From: Variovorax fucosicus
GTDB lineage: Bacteria; Pseudomonadota; Gammaproteobacteria; Burkholderiales; Burkholderiaceae_C
DNA length: 64,000 nt
Assembly: GCF_030316825.1 (NCBI RefSeq)
Contig: NZ_JASZYU010000001.1
Location: 1-64,000, forward strand
Direction of reading: 5' to 3'
Of the stretch, positions 53,279 to 63,237 are shown piece after piece (position 1 is the stretch's first letter; the number at the start of each line of letters is the position of its first letter). Below the pieces are notes generated by a model. That model saw nothing but the letters and a program-made list of their open reading frames with translations, was not told the origin of the DNA and ran no database searches. A program made the translations under genes and the position numbers.

Positions 53279-54409
53279 TTAATTCATGGTGTTGGCTACC
53301 ATCATCTCAAGCAGCATCTTTCGCTCGAGCGGCTTGCCTTGGTAGATGACAGTGCCGAAGGTGTTATCGATAAGGTATTTACCGTCCTTGTACACATGCA
53401 CATGGATGCCGCGCTCTTGAGCGCGTTGCGCCGTCCAAAGGACGGCTGGAGTCGATGCCCAGATTTGAAAAGGAAGCCCGGCGTAGTCATCCAAGCTGAT
53501 CGTCGATGTCACGTCATCGTACTGGTCGGCTTTGCTGAACTGATCGTGCAGCGGCTTAAGCGGCGTCGAAGCAATGGGGACCTTGCTCCACGTGTTGTCG
53601 CGGCCGCAGTTTCCGCACAGATGTTTCGAATGCTCCGTTCGCGCGAACGTACCAAGGTCAAGGTGTGGGTAGCCGCAGTCCCTGCAGCTAATACACCCCA
53701 TGCTCCTGCCTGCCTCAAGGGCCAGCACGAATTCAAGCGCTGATGGCGGTGTCAGGTGAACCTTGGTGATCTCGGTGCTGCCGAACAGGCTGGTGGACGA
53801 GTTGTAATGCAGAGAGAGCGCCTTGAAGTCACGGTCAATCACCTTGTCCTTGCCCGGTTCGTTTCGCACGTGAACATGAATTTTCGGGCGGCGCTTCTGC
53901 GCGGCTCCGACATGTGAGAGCGCGGGCGGCATCGAACACCAGATTCCGACTTCCGCATGGTCCTGGATATTCAGATGTGGGGGATCGACGATATAGGACA
54001 TGGGCTGGGAATGGTTCGAGCACCGCGTCCCACCATTCGCCGCAGCGTCGGTGATGTCGGCCTTCGTGCCCCAGTGACGTTGATGCGTGCGGCACCACCA
54101 GCGGTCCTTGCCGTTTCGCATCTTTCCCGCGCCCACGATGTCGCAACGCAATTCAGCGTCGTCACCTTCCGCTCCCGGGAAGGTGCCGAGCAGTTGCTCA
54201 TTCGAAACCGTGATGTTGCCGAGCGTGCGTCCATACGACCAACAGATGGCCTCCCGCACCACGGCAGACTCCTCAAGAGCCGACCGCACGGGTTGCTCAT
54301 ATCCGATGAAACGGCGATCCGCCTTGCGAGCAGGGGTGTGTGCCATATCCCATTCATAGGCCCACATCTCCATACGACCGTTGCTATCGACGACTCGCTC
54401 AATTTCCAC
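53279..54409 (-). CDS. Hypothetical protein with zinc-ribbon-like cysteines
   Basis: 376 aa from GTG 54409, chosen for GAGGAG upstream. A cluster CISCRDCGYPHLDLGTFART ahead of HLCGNCGRDNTW looks like a zinc ribbon (two CxxC pairs). An earlier WWCRTHQRHWGTKADI and CSNHSQPM add Cys/His. IHVHV segments recur (residues about 181 and 345), suggesting duplicated strands. No known family; possibly a nucleic-acid-binding defence protein. It is the last element gene before tRNA-Asp. Confidence 0.65.
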   Translation of the reverse strand: MEIERVVDSNGRMEMWAYEWDMAHTPARKADRRFIGYEQPVRSALEESAVVREAICWSYGRTLGNITVSNEQLLGTFPGAEGDDAELRCDIVGAGKMRNGKDRWWCRTHQRHWGTKADITDAAANGGTRCSNHSQPMSYIVDPPHLNIQDHAEVGIWCSMPPALSHVGAAQKRRPKIHVHVRNEPGKDKVIDRDFKALSLHYNSSTSLFGSTEITKVHLTPPSALEFVLALEAGRSMGCISCRDCGYPHLDLGTFARTEHSKHLCGNCGRDNTWSKVPIASTPLKPLHDQFSKADQYDDVTSTISLDDYAGLPFQIWASTPAVLWTAQRAQERGIHVHVYKDGKYLIDNTFGTVIYQGKPLERKMLLEMMVANTMN

Positions 54410-54502
54410 GGTAGCTCCTCTCAAAATGTCAGATGTGGTGCGGTGGCGGCCACGCCCGCACTAGATGACGCACGTAGACATTGGACACCGCCACCCAAGG
54501 TC

Positions 54503-54525
54503 AAGTGTTCCCATAAGTGTTCCCA
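54503..54525. repeat. Tandem 11-bp repeats beside tRNA-Asp
   Basis: AAGTGTTCCCA occurs at 54503-54513 and again at 54515-54525, a 12-bp period. Short TGTTCCCA repeats next to a tRNA 3' end often belong to tyrosine-recombinase attachment regions. No integrase gene is present in the window. Confidence 0.5.
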
Positions 54526-54542
54526 CGTCACGGACAACGAAA

Positions 54543-54574
54543 AACGGGTTGCGGCATTTCTGCTGCAACCCGTT
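54543..54574 (-). terminator. Terminator of the tRNA operon
   Basis: Perfect 10-bp stem AACGGGTTGC / GCAACCCGTT with a 12-nt loop; on the minus strand the stem is followed by a T run (TTTTC). It lies just downstream of tRNA-Asp. Confidence 0.85.
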
Positions 54575-54582
54575 GATTTTAT

Positions 54583-54659
54583 TGGCGGAGTGGACGGGAC
54601 TCGAACCCGCGACCCCCGGCGTGACAGGCCGGTATTCTAACCAACTGAACTACCACTCC
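54583..54659 (-). tRNA. tRNA-Asp (GTC)
   Basis: 77 nt including encoded CCA. The cloverleaf begins GGAGTGGTAGTTCAGTTGG; the anticodon arm has CTGTCAC with GTC at 34-36; the T arm is GGGTTCGAGTCCC. The 3' end faces the integrative element, the usual side for integration into a tRNA. Confidence 0.97.
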
Positions 54660-54727
54660 TGGTAGACAACGTTCGCTCTTGTGGAGCCAAGTGCTGACGA
54701 CTTGTGCCTTGTTGACCGAAGCCAATT

Positions 54728-54803
54728 TGGCGACCCTACGGGGATTCGAACCCCGGTAGCCACCGTGAAAGGGTGGTGTCCTAGGCCTCTAGACGATAGG
54801 GTC
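54728..54803 (-). tRNA. tRNA-Glu (TTC)
   Basis: 76 nt including CCA. Acceptor GACCCTA pairs with TAGGGTC; anticodon loop CCTTTCA gives TTC; T arm GGGGTTCGAATCCCC. 68 bp upstream of tRNA-Asp in the same transcript. Confidence 0.97.
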
Positions 54804-54836
54804 AAAACCTTGGAACAAACTTCCGACTCGACTCGA

Positions 54837-54912
<76 letters not shown>

Positions 54913-54963
54913 ATGCGTTGAGCTAGTGCCCTACGCGTCGAGCCTCGAATTATAGCCCGAAAT

Positions 54964-56352
54964 TCAGAGCGTTCTCAAGCGCGCCAACACAGTTTCGCGA
55001 GAAAACAGCGCGAGCACCGCATCGAGCGAGGGTGTCTGGGGCGTGCCGAGCACCAGCACGCGGACCGGCATGGCGAGCACGGGCATCTTGATGCCCTGCG
55101 CGGCCAGCACTTCCTTGATGCCGGCGGCAATCGCGGGCTTGTCCCATGCCACGTCGGCCAGCTTGTCGGCCAGTGCAGCCACGGCGGGGCGCACGGCATC
55201 GGTGAGGTGCTGCGTGCGGTCGGCCTCGCTCGCCGTGACGTCGGCGTAGAAGCCTGCGGCCCAGCCGGCGAGCGCGACGGTGGTGTCGCAACGATCCTTG
55301 AACAGCGCGCAGATCTCGGGCAGACGCGCATCGGCCGCGATGCCGCGCTTTTGCAACTGAACCGCCACCAGTTCGGCCAGCGCCGCGTTGTCCATCTGCT
55401 TGATGTAGTGGGCGTTGACCCAGCTCAGCTTGGCCGCATCCCATTGCGCGGGGCTCTTCGACAGGTGCGTGCCGTCGAACCACTGCACCAACTGCTCGCG
55501 CGAGAACAGCTCCTCGTCGCCATGGCTCCATCCGAGACGCGCAAGGTAGTTGAGCATGGCTTCGGGCAGGTAGCCGTTCTCCTCGTAGGCCGTGACGCTG
55601 ACCGCGCCGCGGCGCTTCGACAGCTTCTGGCCGTCGTCGCCAAGGATCACGGGCACATGGCCGAACGCAGGCAGCGGCGCGCCGAGCGCGCGGAAGATGT
55701 TGATCTGCCACGGCGTGTTGTTGATGTGTTCGTCGCCGCGGAAAACGTGCGTGATCGTCATGTCCCAGTCGTCGACCACCACGGCGAAGTTGTAGGTGGG
55801 CACACCATCGGGCCGCTGGATGATCAGGTCGTCGATCTCGCGGTTGTTGATGGTGATCTCGCCCTTGACCAGATCGTCCCAGCTCACGTCGCCTTCGACC
55901 GGGTTGCAGAAGCGCACCACGGGCGGCACGCCTTCGGGCACGGGCGGCAGCACCTTGCCGGGCTCGGGCCGCCAGCGCCGGTCGTACAGCGTTTTCTCGC
56001 CGCGCTCGCGCTGCGCTTCGCGCATGGCTTCGAGTTCGGCCGGCGTGCAATAGCAGTGGTAGGCCGTGCCTGCCGCGAGCATCTGCGCGATCACTTCCTG
56101 GTAGCGCGCAAGGCGCTGCATCTGGTAGACCGGGCCTTCGTCGTAATCGAGACCGAGCCAGTGCATCGAGGCGAGGATCTGGTCGGTCGATTCCTGCGTG
56201 GAACGGGCCACGTCGGTGTCTTCGATGCGCAGCACGAACTCGCCGCCGTGATGGCGTGCGTAGGCCCACGAATAGAGCGCGGTGCGGGCCGTGCCGAGGT
56301 GCAGAAAACCGGTGGGCGATGGCGCGATGCGCGTGCGTACTTTGGAGGTCAT
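54964..56352 (-). CDS. gltX: Glutamyl-tRNA synthetase
   Basis: 462 aa. It charges tRNA-Glu, one of which is encoded just downstream. The HIGH-type motif is [32 protein letters not shown], then [16 protein letters not shown] (KMSKS-type loop) and the helical anticodon-binding C-terminus follow. The start ATG 56352 overlaps the metZ stop by ATGA. Confidence 0.97.
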   Translation of the reverse strand: MTSKVRTRIAPSPTGFLHLGTARTALYSWAYARHHGGEFVLRIEDTDVARSTQESTDQILASMHWLGLDYDEGPVYQMQRLARYQEVIAQMLAAGTAYHCYCTPAELEAMREAQRERGEKTLYDRRWRPEPGKVLPPVPEGVPPVVRFCNPVEGDVSWDDLVKGEITINNREIDDLIIQRPDGVPTYNFAVVVDDWDMTITHVFRGDEHINNTPWQINIFRALGAPLPAFGHVPVILGDDGQKLSKRRGAVSVTAYEENGYLPEAMLNYLARLGWSHGDEELFSREQLVQWFDGTHLSKSPAQWDAAKLSWVNAHYIKQMDNAALAELVAVQLQKRGIAADARLPEICALFKDRCDTTVALAGWAAGFYADVTASEADRTQHLTDAVRPAVAALADKLADVAWDKPAIAAGIKEVLAAQGIKMPVLAMPVRVLVLGTPQTPSLDAVLALFSRETVLARLRTL

Positions 56353-57566
56353 GAAGTAAGGGTGCTCAGGCCGCGCAGCAGGTCGGCCTGGATGTCTTGA
56401 ACGTGGTCGAGCCCGACCGCGAGGCGGATCAGCCCCTGGCCGATGCCGGCGGCCTGGCGCTGGGCTTCGCTCAGGCGCCCGTGCGAGGTGGTGCCCGGGT
56501 GGGTGATGATGGTCTTGGTGTCGCCCAGGTTGGTCGCGATGCTGACCACGCGCGTGCTGTTGATCACATGGAACGCGTTGGCACGCGCTTCTTCGGGCGT
56601 ATCGCCGACCACGTCGAACGACACCACGGCGCCGCCCAGGCCCGACTGCTGGCGCATCGCCAGTTCGTGCTGCGGATGTGAAGCCAGGCCCGGGTAGTAG
56701 ACCCGTGCAATCCCGGCCTGCGCTTCGAGCCATTGCGCCACGGCCAGCGCGTTGGCGCACTGCGCCTGCATGCGGATGCCCAGCGTCTCCAGCCCCTTGA
56801 GCACCACCCACGCGTTGAAAGGCGACAACGCCATGCCGGCGGTGCGCACCACGGGCCCGAACACGTCGACGATGAGTTTCGACGGCCCGCAGATCGCGCC
56901 GGCCATCACGCGGCCCTGGCCATCCAGGTACTTGGTGCCCGAATGGATCACGAGGTCGGCGCCCCACTCCACCGGCCGCTGCAGCGCCGGCGAGCAGAAG
57001 CAGTTGTCGACCGCCAGCAGCGCGCCGGCGCCATGGGCCAGGTCGGCCAGGGCCTGGATGTCGCACACCTCGGTCAACGGGTTGGTCGGCGTTTCGGCGA
57101 ACAGGAGCCGGGTGTTGGACTTGAGCGCGGCGCGCCATTCGGCCACGTCGGTCTGCGAGACGAAGGTGGTTTCGACACCGAACTTGGCGAACTCTTTCGC
57201 GAACAGGTTCAGCGTCGAGCCGAACACCGAGCGCGAGCAGATGACGTGGTCGCCGGCCTTCAGCAGGCCCATGCACATCATCAGGATCGCGCCCATGCCG
57301 GTGGAAGCGCCGATGGCGGCTTCGGTGCCTTCCATTGCGGCCAGCCGCTGCTCGAAGCTGGTCACCGTGGGGTTCGACGTGCGTGAGTAGGTAAAGCCTT
57401 CCTCGGTGCCAGCAAAGCGCCGCATCGAGGTTTCGGCGTCGGGCTGGACGAAGCCGCTGGTGAGGTAGAGCGCCTCGGAATGCTCGCCGTGCTGGCTGCG
57501 TTCCAGCCCGGTGCGCACGGCCAGCGTGTCGCGGTGCAGGCCCGCGGGCAGGGATCGATCGGTCAC
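56349..57566 (-). CDS. metZ: O-succinylhomoserine sulfhydrylase
   Basis: 405 aa from GTG 57566. A PLP enzyme of the Cys/Met metabolism family making homocysteine from O-succinylhomoserine and sulfide. Seen: [20 protein letters not shown], then [40 protein letters not shown] and [18 protein letters not shown] with the PLP lysine. The GTG start is 8 bp from the purF stop, and the stop overlaps gltX, so purF, metZ and gltX are one operon. Confidence 0.93.
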   Translation of the reverse strand: MTDRSLPAGLHRDTLAVRTGLERSQHGEHSEALYLTSGFVQPDAETSMRRFAGTEEGFTYSRTSNPTVTSFEQRLAAMEGTEAAIGASTGMGAILMMCMGLLKAGDHVICSRSVFGSTLNLFAKEFAKFGVETTFVSQTDVAEWRAALKSNTRLLFAETPTNPLTEVCDIQALADLAHGAGALLAVDNCFCSPALQRPVEWGADLVIHSGTKYLDGQGRVMAGAICGPSKLIVDVFGPVVRTAGMALSPFNAWVVLKGLETLGIRMQAQCANALAVAQWLEAQAGIARVYYPGLASHPQHELAMRQQSGLGGAVVSFDVVGDTPEEARANAFHVINSTRVVSIATNLGDTKTIITHPGTTSHGRLSEAQRQAAGIGQGLIRLAVGLDHVQDIQADLLRGLSTLTS

Positions 57567-57574
57567 GGCGGCTT

Positions 57575-59098
57575 TCAGCGGATGTTGGGCAGTGCGAGGC
57601 GCGAGGCGTCTTCTTCGGTTTCTTCGACGCGCGGGCGGTTGCCGTTCATGCGGTTGATCGCCTCTGTGTCGATGTCGCCGGTCACGTACACGCCATCGAA
57701 GCACGAGGCCTCGAAGCCGGCGAACTTGGAGGGCACACCGCCTGCGGGGACGGGGGCGGCCTTCATCACGGCGCGCTTCATCGCGTCCACGTCCTGGTAG
57801 ATCAGCGCGTCGCAGCCGATCAGCGCCCGGATCTCTTCGATCGTGCGGTCGTGCGCCACGAGTTCGCCCTTGGTCGGCATGTCGATGCCGTAGACGTTGG
57901 GGTAGCGCACCGGTGGCGCCGCGCTGGCCAGGTAGACCTTGCGCGCACCGGCGTCGCGCGCCATTTGCACGATTTCGCGGCTGGTGGTGCCGCGCACGAT
58001 CGAGTCGTCCACCAGCAGCACGTTGCGGCCCTTGAATTCGCTGGGGATCGCGTTGAGCTTCTGGCGCACCGATTTCTTGCGCTCGCCCTGCCCCGGCATG
58101 ATGAAGGTGCGGCCCACGTAGCGGTTCTTGACGAAGCCTTCGCGGTACGGAATGCCCAGCAGGTGCGCGAGCTGCGTGGCGCTGGGCCGGCTCGATTCGG
58201 GAATCGGGATGATCACGTCGATGTCGCTCGGCGGCACCGTCGACACCACGCGCTTGGCCAGCGTCTCGCCCAGGTTCAGGCGGGCCTGGTAGACCGAGAT
58301 GCCGTCCATCGTCGAGTCGGGCCGGGCCAGGTAGACGAACTCGAAGATGCAGGGGTTGAGCGTTGGCGCTTCGGCGCACTGGTGCGCATGCACCTGGCCC
58401 TGCAGGTCGATGAACAGCGCTTCGCCCGGTGCGATGTCGCGCTCGAACTTGAAGCCCAGGCCTTCCAGCGCGACCGATTCACTCGCGACCATCACGGTGC
58501 CTTCGGCATTGCGGCCCAGGCAGAGCGGCCGGATGCCATACGGATCGCGGAATGCCAGCAGGCCGTGGCCGGAGATCATCGACACCACGGCGTACGAGCC
58601 GCGCAGCCGCTTGTGCATGCTCTTGACGGCGGCGAACACTTCTTCGGCGTGCAGCGGCACGCCGCGCGTCGAGCGCTCGAGCTCGTGCGCGAGCACGTTG
58701 AGCAGCACCTCGGAATCGCTCTCGGTGTTGGTGTGGCGGTGGTCGGTCGAGAACAGCTCGGCGCGCAGCGCATGCGCGTTGGTGAGGTTGCCGTTGTGCA
58801 CCAGCACGATGCCGAACGGCGCGTTCACGTAGAACGGCTGGGCTTCTTCTTCGCTGTAGGCGTTGCCGGCAGTCGGATAGCGCACCTGGCCCAGCCCGAC
58901 GTTGCCCGGCAGCGCGCGCATGTTGCGCGTGCGAAAAACGTCCTTCACCATGCCCTTGGCCTTGTGCATGAAGAACTTGCGCTCCAGCAGCGTGACGATG
59001 CCGGCCGCATCCTGGCCGCGGTGCTGCAGCAGCAGCAGCGCGTCGTAGAGCAACTGGTTGACGGGCGCGTTGCTGACAACGCCGACGATTCCACACAT
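57575..59098 (-). CDS. purF: Amidophosphoribosyltransferase
   Basis: 507 aa. First committed step of purine synthesis. [20 protein letters not shown] places the Cys nucleophile of the glutaminase domain at position 2. [10 protein letters not shown], then [16 protein letters not shown] and the PRPP loop [20 protein letters not shown] are all present. The order cvpA-purF-metZ is the usual Burkholderiales arrangement. The GAGG-type RBS lies just before the ATG. Confidence 0.97.
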   Translation of the reverse strand: MCGIVGVVSNAPVNQLLYDALLLLQHRGQDAAGIVTLLERKFFMHKAKGMVKDVFRTRNMRALPGNVGLGQVRYPTAGNAYSEEEAQPFYVNAPFGIVLVHNGNLTNAHALRAELFSTDHRHTNTESDSEVLLNVLAHELERSTRGVPLHAEEVFAAVKSMHKRLRGSYAVVSMISGHGLLAFRDPYGIRPLCLGRNAEGTVMVASESVALEGLGFKFERDIAPGEALFIDLQGQVHAHQCAEAPTLNPCIFEFVYLARPDSTMDGISVYQARLNLGETLAKRVVSTVPPSDIDVIIPIPESSRPSATQLAHLLGIPYREGFVKNRYVGRTFIMPGQGERKKSVRQKLNAIPSEFKGRNVLLVDDSIVRGTTSREIVQMARDAGARKVYLASAAPPVRYPNVYGIDMPTKGELVAHDRTIEEIRALIGCDALIYQDVDAMKRAVMKAAPVPAGGVPSKFAGFEASCFDGVYVTGDIDTEAINRMNGNRPRVEETEEDASRLALPNIR

Positions 59099-59110
59099 GA
59101 AGCGATCCTC

Positions 59111-59596
59111 TCAGGGCAGGTAGCTTGCCAATTTTTCAGGCAGTGCAGGCTTCAGGCCCTGCAATGCCGCATCCAGAACAGTGGCACTGCGCGATTCGCG
59201 CCACCAGGCGCTGTCGCTCAGCGAAAAAAGATGCACCGCGACAGCCACCGCCAGCAGCGCGACGGCGCCGCGCGCGAAACCGAAGGCGGCGCCGAGCGTG
59301 CGATCCACCGGCCGCAGGCCCGCCGCCACGATCAGCTTGCGAACCAGTGCAGTCACCAGCCCGGCCACGAAGGCCACCGCCACGAACACCAGCACGAAGG
59401 CCAGCGCATAGCGCCATGTGGCATCGGGCGCACCGATCGGCAGCCACGCGGCCACGCTCTCGGCCAGCCATTGCGCAACGAAAAAAGCCAGAACCCAGCC
59501 CGCCAGCGACATCAACTCGAACACCAGGCCGCGCACCATGCCGACCAGCACCGACAGCACGAGCGCCGCAATGACAGCCCAGTCGAGCAATGCCAT
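59111..59596 (-). CDS. cvpA: CvpA family membrane protein
   Basis: 161 aa with four hydrophobic segments (AVIAALVLSVLVGMVRGLVF, LAGWVLAFFVAQWLAES, YALAFVLVFVAVAFVAGLVT and GAVALLAVAVAVHLFSLS). Inner-membrane protein first named for colicin V export and needed for envelope fitness in some bacteria. The RTLGAAFGFARG segment is conserved. 12 bp upstream of purF, as in many proteobacteria. Confidence 0.93.
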   Translation of the reverse strand: MALLDWAVIAALVLSVLVGMVRGLVFELMSLAGWVLAFFVAQWLAESVAAWLPIGAPDATWRYALAFVLVFVAVAFVAGLVTALVRKLIVAAGLRPVDRTLGAAFGFARGAVALLAVAVAVHLFSLSDSAWWRESRSATVLDAALQGLKPALPEKLASYLP

Positions 59597-59605
59597 CCAG
59601 CACGC

Positions 59606-60523
59606 CTACAGCGTGAGCACAGCCGCCGACAACGCCAGGCCCTTGACCTTGGCCGCCGCCTTGTCGGCATCGGCGCGGCTACCGAACGGGCCGACCCGCA
59701 CACGCGTGCGCTCGCCGTCGGCTGTTTTCGCGACGCTGGTGTAGGTCTTCAATCCGGCTTTTTCGAGCTTCTGGCGCACTTCGCGCGCCTTGTCCGCATC
59801 GGAGAAGGCGCCGACCTGCACCACGAAACGGCCGGAGTCGTCGGAGGCCGCGGCCGGCTTGGCAGCCGTGGTATCGGCGCCGCGGCCGTCCAGCAGCGCA
59901 CGGGCCCGCACGCCGTCGTCGGCAGTAGCCGGCTTGGCGGGCTTGGCCGGCTTTGGCTCGGCAGGCTTTGGCTCGGGTTTGGCTTCGGCCTTCACTTCGG
60001 GCTTGCGCTCCGGTTTCGGTTCGGGCTTTGCTTCGACCTTGACCTCGGGCTTGCGCTCCGGCTTGGGCGCCGGCTTCGGTTCGGGTTTGGCTTCGGGTTT
60101 CGGCTCGGGCTTCGCCGCCACAGGGGGCGGTGCGTCAGGCATCGGCCTCGACGGCACGATCTCGTTGCCGTCGGACGACTCCGTGATCATTCCGCCCGCA
60201 GCGGGCGCGGCCGCCACACGGCTCGCCGCGTCGTTGGCGGGCGCTGCGGATGTCGTGGGCGCCGGTGCGGCCGGCAGTGTCAGCGGCTTGACCTTGTTGC
60301 GGTCGGGCACCTCGATCGGGATGTCGACCGAAATCGGCCGCGGCTGCGTGTCGAACAGCAGCGGGAACCCGACCACGCCGACCAGCACCAGTACCGCTGC
60401 GCCGAGCAGCCGGTGGCGCGCCCGCCGGCGCATCGCCTCGACGCTTTCCGCCGGAACCGCCGCGGGCGGACTGCGCCCTTCGTTGGCCTGCGGGCCGCGT
60501 GCGCGGAACTTGAAAAACGCCAT
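59606..60523 (-). CDS. SPOR-domain cell-division protein (DedD-like)
   Basis: 305 aa. One membrane helix at about 37-55 (HRLLGAAVLVLVGVVGFPLL) and a long periplasmic linker rich in KPEPKP/KPERKPE repeats, then the C-terminal SPOR fold: RFVVQVGAFSDADKAREVRQ and GPFGSRADADKAAAKVKG. SPOR domains bind denuded septal peptidoglycan. The Lys-Pro-Glu repeat tract (residues about 135-200) may vary in length. It lies between folC and cvpA. Confidence 0.92.
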   Translation of the reverse strand: MAFFKFRARGPQANEGRSPPAAVPAESVEAMRRRARHRLLGAAVLVLVGVVGFPLLFDTQPRPISVDIPIEVPDRNKVKPLTLPAAPAPTTSAAPANDAASRVAAAPAAGGMITESSDGNEIVPSRPMPDAPPPVAAKPEPKPEAKPEPKPAPKPERKPEVKVEAKPEPKPERKPEVKAEAKPEPKPAEPKPAKPAKPATADDGVRARALLDGRGADTTAAKPAAASDDSGRFVVQVGAFSDADKAREVRQKLEKAGLKTYTSVAKTADGERTRVRVGPFGSRADADKAAAKVKGLALSAAVLTL

Positions 60524-60584
60524 GAAGTTTGGATCCCTGATGGATTGCAGCGTGGTGTGAAAAAGCGCCGGAAATCAGGCCGTT

Positions 60585-61907
60585 TCAGGCATCTGGCAGC
60601 AGGTGTTTGGCTTGCAGACGGGGCGTGCCGTTTGCGAGCACGCCGCCGACCGTGAAGAACGATCCGAAGACCACGATTCTATCAGCGGGGTCTGCGCGAT
60701 CGATGGCCGCCTGCAGCGCCTCCATCGGGCTGGCGCACACCATGCCGGACGCATCGCCGCGCGTGTTCTGCGCCTGCCAGCGTGCGAGCAATTCGTCGGC
60801 CGGTGCAGCCCGGGGGGTGGGCAGGTCGGTGAAGTACCAGCGGTCGATCAGCGGCCCGATGCGCGCGAAGATCGGATCGAGATCCTTGTCGGCCATCACA
60901 CCGAACACCGCGTGGGTGGTCGGAAAGAAACCCATCGCGTCGAGGTTTTCGGCCAGCGCGGCGACCGCATGCGCGTTGTGCGCCACATCAAGCACCAGCG
61001 CCGGCTGGCCGGGCACCAGCTGGAAGCGGCCCGGCAGCTCGACCATCGCGAGCCCGGTGCGCACCGCCTGCGCCGTGATCGGCAGCTTCGGCCGCAGCGC
61101 CTCGAGCGCCGCCAGCACGCCAGCCGCATTGATCAACTGGTTGGCGCCGCGCAGCGCCGGATAGGCCAGCCCGCTGTAGCGCCGGTTGCCGCCGCCCGCG
61201 CCGCGGCCGCTCCAGCCCCATTGCTGCTTGTCGCCCGAGACATTGAAGTCGTGGCCGAAGCGCCACAGGTCGGCGCCGATGGCGCGCGCATGGTCGATCA
61301 CGCTGGCTGGCGGCATCGGGTCGCTCACGATCGCGGGGCGCCCGGCACGCAGGATGCCGGCCTTCTCGAAGCCGATGCTTTCGCGATCGGGCCCCAGAAA
61401 GTCCATGTGGTCGAGGTCGATGCTGGTGATGATGGCGCAGTCGGGGTCGATGATGTTCACCGCGTCCAGCCGGCCGCCCAGGCCGACCTCGAGGATCGCC
61501 ACTTCCACGCCGCTCGCCGCCATGCAGCGCAGCAGCGCCAGCGTGGTGAACTCGAAATAGGTCAGCGAGGTGCTCTCGCGCGCGCGCTCCACCGCCTCGA
61601 AATGGGGCAGCAGTGCCGTGGCCGCCACCGACTCGCCCGCGAGCCGCAGGCGCTCCTCGAAGTGCACCAGGTGCGGCGAGCTGTAGACCCCGGTGCGGTA
61701 GCCCGCGTGGCGCAGGATCGACTCGAGCATGGCGCAGGTCGAGCCCTTGCCGTTGGTGCCGGCCACCGTGATCACGGGGCAGCCGAAGGCCAGGCCGAGC
61801 CGTTCCGCGACGGCGCGCACGCGATCCAGACCGAGTTCGATGTTCTTGGAATGCAGTTGCTCGCAGTGCGCAAGCCAGTCGGCGAGGGTTTCCATGGAGG
61901 GCGGCAT
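60585..61907 (-). CDS. folC: Folylpolyglutamate synthase/dihydrofolate synthase
   Basis: 440 aa. It adds glutamate to dihydropteroate and folates. ITVAGTNGKGSTCAMLESIL is the P-loop; GVYSSPHLVHFEERLRL, then AILEVGLGGRLDAVNIIDPD and SIDLDHMDFLGPDRESIGFE follow. The C-terminal Mur-ligase-like part has PALVLDVAHNAHAVAALAEN. Standard length. First of the long leftward core operon and divergent from the ArsC-like gene. Confidence 0.95.
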   Translation of the reverse strand: MPPSMETLADWLAHCEQLHSKNIELGLDRVRAVAERLGLAFGCPVITVAGTNGKGSTCAMLESILRHAGYRTGVYSSPHLVHFEERLRLAGESVAATALLPHFEAVERARESTSLTYFEFTTLALLRCMAASGVEVAILEVGLGGRLDAVNIIDPDCAIITSIDLDHMDFLGPDRESIGFEKAGILRAGRPAIVSDPMPPASVIDHARAIGADLWRFGHDFNVSGDKQQWGWSGRGAGGGNRRYSGLAYPALRGANQLINAAGVLAALEALRPKLPITAQAVRTGLAMVELPGRFQLVPGQPALVLDVAHNAHAVAALAENLDAMGFFPTTHAVFGVMADKDLDPIFARIGPLIDRWYFTDLPTPRAAPADELLARWQAQNTRGDASGMVCASPMEALQAAIDRADPADRIVVFGSFFTVGGVLANGTPRLQAKHLLPDA

Positions 61908-61941
61908 TGTCGCCGACCGGGCATCACGGCATCATTCCGGT

Positions 61942-62313
61942 ATGACAACAACCTTATTTGGCATCCCCAACTGCGACACGGTGAAACGGGCTCGCGCCTG
62001 GCTCGACGCGCAGGGCGTGGCCTACCAGTTCCACGATTTCCGCAAGAACGGCCTGCCCGACGACGCACTCGACCGCTGGCTGCAGGCCCCGGGCTGGGAG
62101 ACGCTGGTCAACCGGCGCGGCACCACCTGGCGGCAACTCGACGCGGCCACGCGGGAATCGGTGGTCGACGCGGCCTCGGCCCGGGCGGTGCTGGTCGCAC
62201 ACCCGACCCTGATCAAGCGTCCGGTGGTCGAATGGCGGCCCGGCATGCAGGCCACGGTCGGCTTCGACGCCGCGCAATGGGCGGCGTATTCCGAAGGCAA
62301 TGTGAAGCAGTGA
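61942..62313 (+). CDS. ArsC/Spx/YffB-like thioredoxin-fold protein
   Basis: 123 aa. TLFGIPNCDTVKRARAWLDA has a single Cys in the active-site loop (CDTV rather than CxxC), then FHDFRKNGLPDD and TLIKRPVVEWRPG, as in YffB/Spx-type ArsC-family proteins. A reductase or adaptor function is unproven; arsenate resistance is unlikely to be its main job. Start ATG 61942, 34 bp from the divergent folC start. Confidence 0.88.
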   Translation: MTTTLFGIPNCDTVKRARAWLDAQGVAYQFHDFRKNGLPDDALDRWLQAPGWETLVNRRGTTWRQLDAATRESVVDAASARAVLVAHPTLIKRPVVEWRPGMQATVGFDAAQWAAYSEGNVKQ

Positions 62314-62381
62314 ACCCGGCGCACCGGATTGCGTCCAACCGGCCTGACATGCGGAACTTCCGCGTTTTAAGGAGTTATTTC

Positions 62382-62885
62382 ATGAGCATCCGATCCCGTG
62401 CCGCCATCGGCCTCGCCCTTGTTGCCGCACTTGGCGGCGCTGCCGGCCTGGCCCAGGCGCAAGAAGCAGCAGGCCGCGTCATTTCGAGCACGCCGATCCG
62501 CGACGGCAACGGCCAGACCAGCTACAGCGTGACCTACGAATACGCGGGCCACCAGTACACCACTCGCATGGACAGCCCGCCCGGCCGCACCATCCCGCTG
62601 CAGGTGAGCCCGCTCGGCGTGACCACCTCGCCGGTACCCGACCAGCCGCAGATCGTCGACAACGGCAGCGGCGGCGGCTCGCCCTGGGACAGCGTGGTGC
62701 CCGAGCCCGGCATGGTGGTCGGTGCCGGTGGCGCGCCGGCCCCGGTGTACGGCGCTCCGGTCTATGCGCCGCCGGTGTACGTGCAACCGGCCTACGGCTA
62801 CGCCGCGCCCTACTACGTCGGGCCGCCGGTCGGACTCTCGCTCAACTTCGGCTACTCGCGCGGCTGGCACCGCGGCTGGCGCTGA
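62382..62885 (+). CDS. Secreted small hypothetical protein
   Basis: 167 aa with a clear signal peptide (ATG 62382 after TAAGGAG; SRAAIGLALVAALGGAAGLA, cleavage near AQAQEA). The mature part has SYSVTYEYAGHQYTTRMDSP and PGRTIPLQV, then a Gly/Pro/Tyr-rich tail (YGAPVYAPPVYVQPAYGYAA). Probably periplasmic or outer-membrane-associated; similar proteins occur in Burkholderiales but I cannot name a function. Confidence 0.82.
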   Translation: MSIRSRAAIGLALVAALGGAAGLAQAQEAAGRVISSTPIRDGNGQTSYSVTYEYAGHQYTTRMDSPPGRTIPLQVSPLGVTTSPVPDQPQIVDNGSGGGSPWDSVVPEPGMVVGAGGAPAPVYGAPVYAPPVYVQPAYGYAAPYYVGPPVGLSLNFGYSRGWHRGWR

Positions 62886-62914
62886 GCCCGCACGCGCTGC
62901 TTAAAATCGGGGGC

Positions 62915-63232
62915 ATGACCGAAACCCTGAACAGCGTGGCCGTGGCCACCAAGGCCAATGTTTATTTCGACGGCAAGTGCGTGAGCCACAGCCTCACGCT
63001 TGCCGACGGCACCCGCAAATCGGTCGGCGTGATCCTGCCGTCGACGCTGACCTTCAATACCGGCGCCCCGGAGATCATGGAAGGCACCGGTGGCGCCTGC
63101 GAATACCTGTTGAGTGGCAGCACCGAATGGCAGAAGTCCGGTGTCGGCCAGAAGTTCAGCGTGCCGGGCGATTCGTCGTTCCAGATCCGTGTGACCGGCG
63201 AGCCTTACAGCTACATCTGCCACTTCGGTTGA
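62915..63232 (+). CDS. ppnP: Pyrimidine/purine nucleoside phosphorylase
   Basis: 105 aa, DUF1255/PpnP cupin-like fold, full length. VAVATKANVYFDGKCVSHSL, then GVILPSTLTFNTGAPEIMEG and EWQKSGVGQKFSVPGDSSFQ with the final CHFG are characteristic. It splits nucleosides with phosphate, with broad specificity. Same direction as the secreted protein gene, 29 bp after it; convergent with the next gene. Confidence 0.93.
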   Translation: MTETLNSVAVATKANVYFDGKCVSHSLTLADGTRKSVGVILPSTLTFNTGAPEIMEGTGGACEYLLSGSTEWQKSGVGQKFSVPGDSSFQIRVTGEPYSYICHFG

Positions 63233-63237
63233 GGCCC

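Noticed and set aside
53957..54640. Open frame ending in VDGTRTRDPRRDRPVF across tRNA-Asp
   Set aside because: This peptide is a well-known artefact of reading tRNA genes in antisense; the region is a tRNA and the end of another gene.
57851..60655. Very long plus-strand open frame (934 codons) opposite purF, cvpA and the SPOR gene
   Set aside because: It lies antisense to three well-conserved genes, has a His/Arg/Gly-rich composition and no family match; it is a GC-rich shadow frame.
60603..62885. 760-codon plus-strand open frame across folC and beyond
   Set aside because: Antisense to folC for most of its length; only its last 168 codons, starting at ATG 62382 with its own RBS, are a real gene.
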